A stretch of 64,000 nucleotides of DNA, from positions 381,303 through 445,302 of the forward strand of contig JAPKHC010000001.1 in the NCBI GenBank assembly GCA_026647215.1, given 5' to 3'. Position numbers and translations under genes: made by a program. Below are positions 56,457 to 64,000 of the stretch, piece after piece. Each line of letters starts with the position of its first letter. Position 1 is the first letter of the stretch. This DNA comes from F1-120-MAGs118 sp013360535 (GTDB lineage Bacteria; Planctomycetota; UBA1135; GCA-002686595). The notes under the pieces are model-generated. The model did not search any database and was not told the DNA's origin. It worked only from the letters and a program-made list of their open reading frames with translations.

Positions 56457-57944
56457 TTGCTCCTCGGAACCGTACTCACCTCAGTGCTGCAAGCGGTAGC
56501 ACCGCTTCAGGCGCACCCGTATCCGGACCTGCTCTCGACGACGCGCCTGCGCCTACCCAGGGATTCGACGCCCTACGCACGCACGCTCGAGGAGAGTGCT
56601 GGACCAGGCTGGCTCGACCGCCCGGACTTGTCCTACGCCCCCGGCGCAGGGCCGCGGGTGGGGACCGGTGTGCAGGTGCGCATGATGAGCACGCTCACCA
56701 CGCTCGGCGGGCCATCGACGAGCACTCCGCGCGCGGCCCCAGGCTCGATCGGTGCCAGTCCGACCGTGTACGAGGTGACGATCTCGCCGGGGACTGGCTT
56801 CAACGAACGCTTCCTGATGCAGGAGACCGGTCAGCTCGGCCCTCGCCCGCTGCTCGTCGTCTTCCACAAGTTCGGCGTCAGCCACTACGACGCGCTGCTC
56901 AGCACGAGTTTCTTCGAGGAAGCGCGCCGGCGCGGCTGGTACTGCGTGGCACCGCTCGGTGGCGGACAGACGCACTTCTCCGACGAGCGCAGCCACATCC
57001 ACACCGAGGCCGTGCTCGAGTGGACCCGCGCCAACTTCTCGGTCGACACCACGCGCATCTTCGCGGTGGGGTTCTCGATGGGCGGCGGGGCGGCGATGAA
57101 CTACGCCGCGCGCCATCTCGATCCGACCGGGATGATGGTGGCGGCGGTGTTCGACCAGTCGGGCATCCTCAGCCACGAGGACACCTACCCGCAGTCGGTT
57201 CCGTCGGTGCAGCAGATGTACGACAACCGCTTCGGCACGGGCGCGCCGGGCTCGGCCTCGCCGTGGCTGCTGCAGCGGGGCTCGGTCTTCAGCTTCGATC
57301 CGTTCACGCTGGCCGTCGTGCCCGACACGGACTTGGGGCGCAACCTGCTGCACGTGCCGACGAACATCACGCGCACCACCGGCGACGTGCCGTACCTGAT
57401 CACCCAGAACGACCTGTTCCAACAGCACCTGCTCTCGCTCGGCGCCAGCCCGGCGACGCACCTGTGGAGCGTGATCAACTACCCTGGGCACTCCTGGGAT
57501 GCGGTGAGCGAGATGGCCGTGTGCAACTGGCTGCGGCGCCACCAGCTCACCCTGCCCGACAGCGGCAACACGCTGGCGCACGAGGACGGTCGCTTCTTCG
57601 ATTTCAACATCGAGCAGGACGCCGCCGGCAGCTTCACGCCCTTCGTGTGGAACGTGAACACCGCGAACAACACGCTCGACTTCAGCGCGACGCGAAACCT
57701 GGCGCGTGTGCGCGTGCACACGCTCGATGCCGGGCTCTCGCCGCTCTTGACGCTCGGACTGACCACCGCGACAGCCGACGGCCTCGCGGATGAGTTCGTG
57801 CTGCAGGATTTCGCCAACCTTCCGACCTCGGTGCTGCGCGATGGCGTGCCGACGGGGTCTTGGTTCCACGATTCGCTGGCGTCCGAGCTGACGCTGTTCG
57901 AGACCGACGGAAGCGTCCCGCACGTCTGGTCGATCGTGCCGTAG
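56457..57944 (+). CDS. Secreted alpha/beta hydrolase (PHB-depolymerase/esterase-like)
   Basis: About 495 aa from TTG 56457. The N-terminus (LLLGTVLTSVLQAVAPLQAHP) is a signal peptide. A central hydrolase domain has PLLVVFHKFGVSHYDALLST, the nucleophile elbow FAVGFSMGGGAAMNYA (Ser of GFSMGG), and a late YPGHSWDAV His; LNEGTGFNERFLMQ-type strands precede it, resembling PHB depolymerase/esterase folds. The C-terminal ~110 residues are a beta-rich extra domain. A longer frame begins at GTG 56235, but codons 56235-56450 are Arg/Ser-rich, include a promoter-like TAGAAT, and lie before the signal peptide. Confidence 0.72.
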   Translation: MLLGTVLTSVLQAVAPLQAHPYPDLLSTTRLRLPRDSTPYARTLEESAGPGWLDRPDLSYAPGAGPRVGTGVQVRMMSTLTTLGGPSTSTPRAAPGSIGASPTVYEVTISPGTGFNERFLMQETGQLGPRPLLVVFHKFGVSHYDALLSTSFFEEARRRGWYCVAPLGGGQTHFSDERSHIHTEAVLEWTRANFSVDTTRIFAVGFSMGGGAAMNYAARHLDPTGMMVAAVFDQSGILSHEDTYPQSVPSVQQMYDNRFGTGAPGSASPWLLQRGSVFSFDPFTLAVVPDTDLGRNLLHVPTNITRTTGDVPYLITQNDLFQQHLLSLGASPATHLWSVINYPGHSWDAVSEMAVCNWLRRHQLTLPDSGNTLAHEDGRFFDFNIEQDAAGSFTPFVWNVNTANNTLDFSATRNLARVRVHTLDAGLSPLLTLGLTTATADGLADEFVLQDFANLPTSVLRDGVPTGSWFHDSLASELTLFETDGSVPHVWSIVP

Positions 57945-58374
57945 CGGCGCCGCCGGCGGGGCGCTCGCAGCTCCGCACCCGCCTCCGCACCCGCCGCGCT
58001 CCCGAAGGCTCCGGTCGCTCCGGATCCGCAGCGCCGCGGCTTTTTTCGCAGGCTTGGACCCAACGTGCGCCGCCGTCGGGCGGGGACACGAGTTCCGGAT
58101 CCGGTCAGCGGCGCGAGCGACGGTGGGATGGGGGGGGGGGGAGGAAAAGAAAGGGGGCCAGTGGTCATTGCTGAACACTGGCCCGAGGGAGAGAGGAGCG
58201 CCCGCCGAGCTTCCCGGGTGCCTGCACCGCTCGCAATAGTGCTGGCACCTCTCGTCGAGCGCTCACTGCGCCGTCGGAAGACCGACCGCGCAAGAGAAAG
58301 GTAGACCGGATCCGGCGCAGATGCAACGTTCTGCTGGATTTGAAACACAACCTTTGTCGTTTGCCGGCAAGGGT
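57945..58374. other. Long intergenic region with G-run and hairpins
   Basis: About 430 bases without a supported gene. It contains a T6 run after a GC-rich stretch (58041-58046), a run of 12 G (58130-58141), a perfect 9-bp hairpin (GGGCCAGTG / CACTGGCCC, 58155-58163 and 58176-58184), and an 8-bp stem (58349-58356 with 58368-58375) placed directly at the stop of the minus-strand gene. Some of these may be terminators; the last could end the minus-strand transcript. A small RNA is possible but unsupported. Confidence 0.4.
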
Positions 58375-58869
58375 TTACGAACCGTCAAGGAACTTTCTTG
58401 GCGGATCGAGGGGCGCCGGAGCGTTTGTAGGTATCGGCCCGTGGATCTCGGCGCCGTCCTGGAACACGCGCTCGATGGCGTCGTGGAGCTGGAGCCAACC
58501 GACCAGCTGGTCGAGCTCATCGGCCTCGCACATCCCTTGGACCACCAGCGCCGTCGTCGCCGGACCGGTCGCGGCTCGCAGCACACACGCGCCTCCGGGC
58601 AGGGTTCCGTCCACCGCGCCGGACAGGGCGGCGCGCACGAGGGCTTCTGTCGGCAGGAGCTCGACCGCCGCGCGTGCCGCGACGGGGCGCCAGTTGGCGT
58701 CTTCGTCGCGACCGGGGAGTCGGATGAGTTTCCAGAGCGCGACCGCGCGTACGTCGCGCAAGCAGGCGCAGGCCTCCAGCAGGGCTCGGTCGAGCGCCGC
58801 CGGGTTCCCGGCGCCGAGGAGCATCTCGACCGCGGCTGCGTCGACATGGGTTGCGCGGCGGCGGGGCAC
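58375..58869 (-). CDS. Hypothetical protein
   Basis: Not recognised. 164 aa, largely helical: LLGAGNPAALDRALLEACACL, VRAVALWKLIRLPG, AARAAVELLPTEALVRAAL, and ELDQLVGWLQLHDAIERVFQD. No signal peptide, membrane segment or metal motif is seen. Codon third positions fit the minus-strand frame better than the Arg-rich plus-strand readings of the same DNA. It is divergent from the PLP-enzyme gene and may share its regulation. A hairpin sits directly at its stop codon. Confidence 0.5.
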   Translation of the reverse strand: MPRRRATHVDAAAVEMLLGAGNPAALDRALLEACACLRDVRAVALWKLIRLPGRDEDANWRPVAARAAVELLPTEALVRAALSGAVDGTLPGGACVLRAATGPATTALVVQGMCEADELDQLVGWLQLHDAIERVFQDGAEIHGPIPTNAPAPLDPPRKFLDGS

Positions 58870-59012
58870 GCCGGGCCTATCGACCGAGCTCCCGCCTCGG
58901 GCCCAAGCTCACCCGCAGCTCTCGTCGCCGGGTTCCCGCGGGTGGGGCGAACTCGCCGGCGCCGTCCAGTCTTGCGCCGCGCATCTGGGCGCCGGGCGCC
59001 CGGGCGGGCACA

Positions 59013-60191
59013 ATGACGGGCGTGACCCAGCGCGACGTCTATCTGGACAACAACGGCTCGACCCCCGTCCATCCCGCCGTGCTCGAGGCCTTCCTGGCCT
59101 CGCTCCGCAACACCTGCGGCAACGCGTCGGCTTCCCACCCGCTCGGCCAGCGGGCGCAGGTGGAGATCGCCGTGGCCAAGGAGCAGGCCGCCGGGGCCTT
59201 GGGCGCGGAACCGGACGAGATCTGGTTCACGTCGGGGGGGACCGAGTCGAACAACTGGGCGCTCAAGGGCTGCCTTGACGCCGCACGGGCCGCAGCTGGG
59301 GGCCCCGGGCATCTCGTGGTCAGCGCGATCGAGCACAAGTCCGTGCTGCGCTCGGCCGAAGCGCTCGCTCGCGGCGGCGTGGCCCTGACGGTCGTGCCCG
59401 TCGGCGCCAGCGGTCGCGTCCGCGTCGAGGACGTCGAGCGCGCGCTGCGGCCGGACACGCGGCTGGTCTCGCTCATGCTCGCGAACAACGAGACTGGCGT
59501 GCTGCAGCCCGTGCGCGAGGTGGCGCAGCTGTGTCGCGCGCGCGGCGTCCGGTTCCACACCGACGCGGTCGCCGCCATCGGCAAGGTCGCCATCGACGTG
59601 CGCGAGCTGGGCTGTGACCTGTTGAGCCTCTCCGGCCACAAGCTGTACGCGCCCAAGGGATGCGGAGTGCTCTACGTGAAGCGCGGGACGGCGCTGTCGC
59701 CCTTGATCGACGGCTGTGGCCAGCAGTGCGGCATGCGCAGTGGTACCGAGAACAACCCTGCGGTCGCCGCGCTCGGCAAGGCCTTCGAGCTGCTGGCGCG
59801 TGGCGAGTTCCGTGCGGCGCGCTCGAGCGAACTGCGCGACTTGCTGTGGGAGCGCATCTACGCGCTCGACCCGAAGGTGGTCCGCAACGGCGAGGAACCG
59901 ACGCTGCCGAACACGCTCAGCGTCTCGTTCTCGCAGCGCACCGGCGCCGAGCTGCTCGGCGAGCTCGGCCGTCGCGGAGTCCATGTCGCTGCGGGAGCCG
60001 CGGCCACCGGTGCCGCGCCGTCGCACGTCCTGATGGCGATGGGGCACGGCGAGACCCGCGCCCGCTCCACGCTGCGCCTGACGCTCGGCACCTCGACGAC
60101 GCGCGAGGACATCGAGTTCGCCGCGAAGGCGCTCGCTTCCGCGCTCGCGGCCACCGCACCCACGCTCTTCGTTCCCGCCTCCCCCCGATGA
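59013..60191 (+). CDS. Cysteine-desulfurase-like PLP enzyme lacking the catalytic Cys (predicted cysteine sulfinate desulfinase)
   Basis: 392-aa class V aminotransferase-fold enzyme of the NifS/IscS family. PLP features are present: WFTSGGTESNNW, the PLP-stacking His in AIEHKS (His108), NNETG, HTDA and the Schiff-base Lys in SLSGHKLYAPKG (Lys210). The mobile active-site loop, SGSACTS in IscS, reads AAGAAATGA here: Ala331 (codon 60003-60005) stands where the persulfide-forming Cys should be. The Gln after HTDAV is Ala as well. Such an enzyme cannot donate persulfide by the usual mechanism, but Cys is dispensable for cysteine sulfinate and selenocysteine in SufS-type homologues. The stop overlaps the start of a cysteine dioxygenase gene (ATGA). 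Start ATG 59013; GTG 59022 is an alternative. Confidence 0.88.
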   Translation: MTGVTQRDVYLDNNGSTPVHPAVLEAFLASLRNTCGNASASHPLGQRAQVEIAVAKEQAAGALGAEPDEIWFTSGGTESNNWALKGCLDAARAAAGGPGHLVVSAIEHKSVLRSAEALARGGVALTVVPVGASGRVRVEDVERALRPDTRLVSLMLANNETGVLQPVREVAQLCRARGVRFHTDAVAAIGKVAIDVRELGCDLLSLSGHKLYAPKGCGVLYVKRGTALSPLIDGCGQQCGMRSGTENNPAVAALGKAFELLARGEFRAARSSELRDLLWERIYALDPKVVRNGEEPTLPNTLSVSFSQRTGAELLGELGRRGVHVAAGAAATGAAPSHVLMAMGHGETRARSTLRLTLGTSTTREDIEFAAKALASALAATAPTLFVPASPR

Positions 60192-60742
60192 ATCCCGATC
60201 CCCTCGACTTCCTCCTGACCGACCTCGACCGCGTGCTCGCCGAGGACAGCAAGGGCGCCCGCGTCACGCGGCTGCTCGCGGACTACGCGGCTTCGGGTGC
60301 GAGCGACTGGCGTCGCTTCGCGCTGTTCGAGGCCAACTACTACTCGCGCAACCTGATCCGCCGCAGCGACCTGTACGAGCTGATCGTGCTGTGCTGGGGC
60401 CCGGGACAACGCAGCCCGATCCACGACCACGCTCACCAGCGCTGCTGGATGGGGGTGCTCGACGGACGCGTGAAGGAGACGATCTACCGCGTGCAGGAAG
60501 GCCCGCAGGCCTCCGCCGTGCAGGGGCCCGCGCGCGAGTTCGCGACCGGCGGTGTCGCCTACATCGTCGACGACATGGGCTGGCATCGCATCGAGCCCAC
60601 GGGCCCGGGGCCGGCGGTGACGCTGCACCTCTACTCGCGTCCGATCCGCGAGTGCCAGATCTTCGACGAGAGCTCCGGCACCGTGCAGACCAAGCGCATG
60701 TCCTACCACTCGATCGGCGGCAAGGTGCTCTCCGGCGCCTGA
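60188..60742 (+). CDS. cdoA: Cysteine dioxygenase
   Basis: 184-aa cupin enzyme that oxidises L-cysteine to cysteine sulfinate with O2 and a non-heme iron. The sequence matches CDO closely: Arg54 in YSRNL binds the substrate carboxylate, the iron ligands are His79 and His81 in SPIHDHAHQRC and His133 in MGWHRIEP, Cys86 occupies the position of the Cys-Tyr cofactor cysteine (five residues after the second His), and Tyr149 in LHLYSRP the tyrosine. The ATG at 60188 overlaps the stop of the PLP-enzyme gene, so both proteins are made from one mRNA in a fixed ratio. The combination suggests a sulfur-catabolic pathway from cysteine to sulfite. Confidence 0.9.
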   Translation: MNPDPLDFLLTDLDRVLAEDSKGARVTRLLADYAASGASDWRRFALFEANYYSRNLIRRSDLYELIVLCWGPGQRSPIHDHAHQRCWMGVLDGRVKETIYRVQEGPQASAVQGPAREFATGGVAYIVDDMGWHRIEPTGPGPAVTLHLYSRPIRECQIFDESSGTVQTKRMSYHSIGGKVLSGA

Positions 60743-60753
60743 TCCGGGGCCGC

Positions 60754-60782
60754 TTGACCCCTCTGGCGAGGCCCGCTAGATT
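60754..60782 (+). promoter_or_regulatory. Promoter for tRNA-Met: TTGACC-17-TAGATT
   Basis: TTGACC (60754-60759), 17-base spacer and TAGATT (60777-60782) followed by CTTCGCCCCTCC. It is the clearest sigma-70-like promoter in the window, 17 bases before the tRNA 5' end. Confidence 0.65.
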
Positions 60783-60799
60783 CTTCGCCCCTCCAAGGT

Positions 60800-60875
60800 G
60801 GCGGTGTAGCTCAGTGGTTAGAGCAGTGGCTTCATAAGCCACGTGTCGGGGGTTCAAGTCCCTCCACCGCTACCA
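60800..60875 (+). tRNA. tRNA-Met (CAT), elongator type
   Basis: Folds as a normal tRNA: acceptor GGCGGTG with CACCGCT (first pair G-U), discriminator A and an encoded CCA (60873-60875); D arm with GCTCAGTGGTTAGAGC; anticodon stem GTGGC/GCCAC around TTCATAA, giving anticodon CAT; and a T arm GGGGG-TTCAAGT-CCCTC. The C1-A72 mismatch of initiators is absent, so it is elongator tRNA-Met; a tRNA-Ile2 read by lysidine modification cannot be excluded from sequence. A strong promoter precedes it. Confidence 0.95.
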
Positions 60876-61062
60876 CCCTTGGCGGCCTGCCGCGGGCTCG
60901 TGGCACCTGCCATCGCGCCCCAGCGTTCTCGATCCGGGGTCGCTCCGTTTTTTTCCTTGCGCGCGCGACGTCTCGCGCCGAAAAGTTGGCGCTGTTGCCC
61001 CGCTCAGGTCGAACCCGGCCTGTCGACCGCGGGGGATCCTGACCCGCCCCCAAGGTGCCTCG

Positions 61063-61275
61063 ATGCTACTGCTCGAAGAAAGCCCGCTCGATCACGCTGT
61101 GTTCCTCGACGCCGCCCTCGTGGAGGGTGACTACGACTTCGACGACGATGACGACGAAGATGACGAGGACGACGACGAGGATGACGACGAAGACGACGAG
61201 GACGAAGACGAGGACGACGACGAGGAAGAGGACCGCGACCTCTGGGACGACGAGGAAGAGGAAGAGGACGACTAG
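61063..61275 (+). CDS. Small extremely acidic protein
   Basis: 70 aa from ATG 61063. The first ~22 residues (LLLEESPLDHAVFLDAALVEG) look like an ordinary short helix or strand, and the remaining ~48 are almost only Asp and Glu. No family assignment. Possible roles are nucleic-acid mimicry, cation binding or a chaperone-like tail, all inference. The gene lies between tRNA-Met and thiC with no clear promoter; the ATG has no good ribosome site, so existence is plausible but unproven. Confidence 0.45.
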   Translation: MLLLEESPLDHAVFLDAALVEGDYDFDDDDDEDDEDDDEDDDEDDEDEDEDDDEEEDRDLWDDEEEEEDD

Positions 61276-61406
61276 GTTCGCTTCCTGACCCCTCCGCCAG
61301 CTCGAGGCGCCTCCGCAGCCACGCCGGCAGCGGGGGCGCCTTTGTCGTCGCCGTGAGCCCCTGTCGTCGCCGCAAGCTCGTGGAGCGGGCCCGCGGCTCG
61401 ATTCGC

Positions 61407-61412
61407 TACCAT
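61407..61412 (+). promoter_or_regulatory. -10 box TACCAT for thiC
   Basis: TACCAT followed by GGCGCGCCCG, 38 bases before the TPP riboswitch and 120 bases before the thiC ATG. Confidence 0.45.
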
Positions 61413-61450
61413 GGCGCGCCCGCGTCTCGGCGCGGGACGTTCACTTGAAA

Positions 61451-61530
61451 GCTGGGGGCGTCGCGGGCAGCAGCTCGCGGCTGAGAAGCACCCCTCGAAC
61501 CTGATCCGGTTCACACCGGCGTAGGAAAGC
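61451..61530 (+). promoter_or_regulatory. TPP riboswitch (THI element) upstream of thiC
   Basis: Matches the conserved THI-box core: CTGAGA with the following CACCC, then CCTGATCCGG and CCGGCGTAGG joined by the P4/P5 arm. The closing helix pairs GCT (61451-61453) with AGC at the 3' end. The ribosome-binding purines AGGAAAG (61523-61529) lie in the last bases of the element, 3-4 bases before the thiC ATG, so ligand binding would mask translation initiation. Confidence 0.9.
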
Positions 61531-61532
61531 CC

Positions 61533-63149
<1,617 letters not shown>

Positions 63150-63155
63150 CGGGCG

Positions 63156-63191
63156 CGTAGGCCGGCCAGCAAGTCGCTGGCCTACGTTTTT
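63156..63191. terminator. Bidirectional intrinsic terminator between thiC and the NUDIX gene
   Basis: Inverted repeat CGTAGG...CCAGC / GCTGGCCTACG with a four-base bulge on the left arm, followed by TTTTT (63187-63191) on the plus strand. It overlaps the stop codon of the NUDIX gene on the minus strand. Confidence 0.75.
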
Positions 63192-63739
63192 CCACGCAGG
63201 TCGACGACGCGGCTGAGCGCCGTGATCACGAGCGCGTGCCGCACCTCGCCCGCGAGAATGCGCGCGCGCAGCTCATCGAGCGGCAGCGTCTCCACGACAA
63301 TGTCCTCGCCGCTGTCGAGCTCCTGGGGATGCGTGAGCCGGCAGTCCTCGGCGAGCCAGTGGTGGCACAGGTTGTCGTGGAAGGCGGGGTTGGGTTCGAC
63401 GCAGCCGAGGTAGGTCCAGCGCGAGCTGGTGTAGCCGCACTCCTCGCGCAGCTCGCGCTGCGCCGCGTGGCCGTGTTCCTCGCCGGGATCGACGACGCCG
63501 CCGGGAATCTCGGTGGTGACCTTGCCCGTGCCGAAGCGGAACTGGCGCACGACGACGATCTCGCGCGCAGCTGTGAGCGCGACGACGTTGCACCACTGCG
63601 GCGTCTCGAGGACCGTGCGGCGCAGGTCCTTGCCCGTGCGCGGGTTGGTCAATGTGTCGAAACGCGCCTTGCAGATCACGAGGTCGGGGCCGTACTCGCT
63701 CTTGAGCAGCGGCCAGTCACGCGGCGAGGTGGAGCTCAT
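63182..63739 (-). CDS. NUDIX hydrolase, ADP-ribose pyrophosphatase-like
   Basis: 185-aa NUDIX hydrolase. The signature is complete: GGVVDPGEEHGHAAQRELRE followed by ECGY fits GX5EX7REUXEEXGU. The N-terminal beta-domain (NVVALTAAREIVVVRQFRFGTG) is typical of ADP-ribose/NDP-sugar pyrophosphatases (NudF-like), which recycle nucleotide diphosphate derivatives. The exact substrate cannot be told. Its promoter lies 8 bases before the ATG and it ends inside the shared terminator with thiC. Confidence 0.9.
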   Translation of the reverse strand: MSSTSPRDWPLLKSEYGPDLVICKARFDTLTNPRTGKDLRRTVLETPQWCNVVALTAAREIVVVRQFRFGTGKVTTEIPGGVVDPGEEHGHAAQRELREECGYTSSRWTYLGCVEPNPAFHDNLCHHWLAEDCRLTHPQELDSGEDIVVETLPLDELRARILAGEVRHALVITALSRVVDLRGKT

Positions 63740-63747
63740 GGCGGAAG

Positions 63748-63753
63748 AGTGTA
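63748..63753 (-). promoter_or_regulatory. -10 box TACACT for the NUDIX gene
   Basis: Minus-strand TACACT followed by CTTCCGCC, 8 bases before the NUDIX ATG. Confidence 0.45.
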
Positions 63754-63948
63754 GGTCGGGCGAGCGCGGGAGTGCAGCGTCGGAACGGCGGCGCTAACGT
63801 GGCCGGAATGCAGATCGTCGAGCTGACGGCGGAGGAACGCCGCCGTCGAACGCAGGGCGTGAGCTAGAACCGATCGGTGTGGAAACGGAGTCGGGCGGCG
63901 TAGCGTCTGGAGGGCAGTACCACCCACCCCCAAACGCCAAACCACCCG

Positions 63949-64000
63949 ATGAAGACCACAGATAGCAAGTCCAACGCCTCCTTGTCCCCGTCCTCGTCGT
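63949..64000 (+). CDS. Possible start of a gene cut by the window edge
   Basis: An ATG at 63949 opens a frame reading MKTTDSKSNASLSPSSS to the end of the window. The composition is Ser-rich and no homology can be judged from 17 residues. It is listed only because nothing else occupies the last 200 bases. Confidence 0.2.
   Translation, partial: MKTTDSKSNASLSPSSS

Noticed and set aside
58321..59016. Plus-strand frame opposite the hypothetical minus-strand gene
   Set aside because: The Arg/Gly-rich reading has no features, and codon usage fits the minus-strand gene better; confidence in either is only moderate.
63808..63867. Nineteen-codon frame MQIVELTAEERRRRTQGVS
   Set aside because: Too short, no ribosome site and no homology that can be judged; a leader peptide is possible but unsupported.

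Overview
The window looks like chromosomal DNA of an uncultivated or poorly known member of the Planctomycetota. The evidence is very high G+C with strongly G/C-ending codons; Gram-negative envelope genes (outer-membrane porin, Kdo/LPS-kinase-like protein, Lgt, many lipoproteins); a DUF3299 lipoprotein, sulfatase and alkaline-phosphatase-superfamily genes; and two large secreted proteins ending in the same C-terminal domain with the core YCQYWYRDPADP, which I associate with planctomycete secretomes. No rRNA, insertion sequence, prophage, integrase or CRISPR array was seen. Phylum is an inference, not a proven assignment.

Layout. 1-8.0 kb (mostly minus): a propeller lipoprotein running off the left edge, an FAD amine-oxidase-like enzyme, a divergent RNase HII-like protein, lgt, and a two-gene operon of a polyprenol-phosphate-mannose-synthase-like GT2 and a GT-C membrane transferase. 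8.2-18 kb: a bacterial Pus10-like pseudouridine synthase, a giant BNR-propeller lipoprotein, a sulfatase, a FabZ-like dehydratase, a carboxypeptidase-regulatory-domain protein, and an alkaline-phosphatase-superfamily protein coupled to a rhodanese. 18-25 kb: a small hypothetical gene, a KptA/Tpt1-like RNA 2'-phosphotransferase fused to a long Arg/Asp/Glu repeat tail, an LPS-kinase-like gene, then a four-gene flavinylation cluster (apbE, porin, FMN-binding protein, four-helix His-rich membrane protein). 25-31 kb: a Ser/Thr kinase-ATPase-TPR regulator, cysS and a radical SAM/DUF3299 pair. 32-37 kb: an S9 peptidase, a His-rich small protein, an ECF sigma factor and a YgiQ radical SAM enzyme. 37-46 kb: a second propeller protein, three membrane proteins of which two are GT-C-like, a noncanonical EF-P and a cupin. 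46-57 kb: a membrane/spermidine-synthase/TPR fusion, queF, add plus an esterase, gltX, a FecR-like protein, a metallophosphoesterase/propeller pair and a secreted hydrolase. 58-64 kb: a hypothetical gene, a cysteine-desulfurase-like PLP enzyme that lacks its catalytic cysteine and is translationally coupled to a cysteine dioxygenase, tRNA-Met, an acidic small protein, a TPP-riboswitch-controlled thiC and a NUDIX hydrolase.

How the genes work together. The most interesting proposal is the 59.0-60.7 kb pair: cysteine dioxygenase makes cysteine sulfinate, and a NifS-family enzyme without the persulfide-forming Cys is what would be expected of a dedicated cysteine-sulfinate desulfinase, giving alanine and sulfite. 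The second is the 21.5-25.1 kb flavinylation cluster, whose members fit an inner-membrane to periplasm electron route ending at a porin. The third is the pair of RNA-modifying outliers (Pus10-like and KptA-fusion).

Promoters are unusually uniform: a TAnnnT -10 box, usually followed within a few bases by a CGCC-type GC box, often with a TTGxxC-like -35 at 16-18 bp, and in about half the cases only 6-14 bases before the start codon. I used this to decide several starts.
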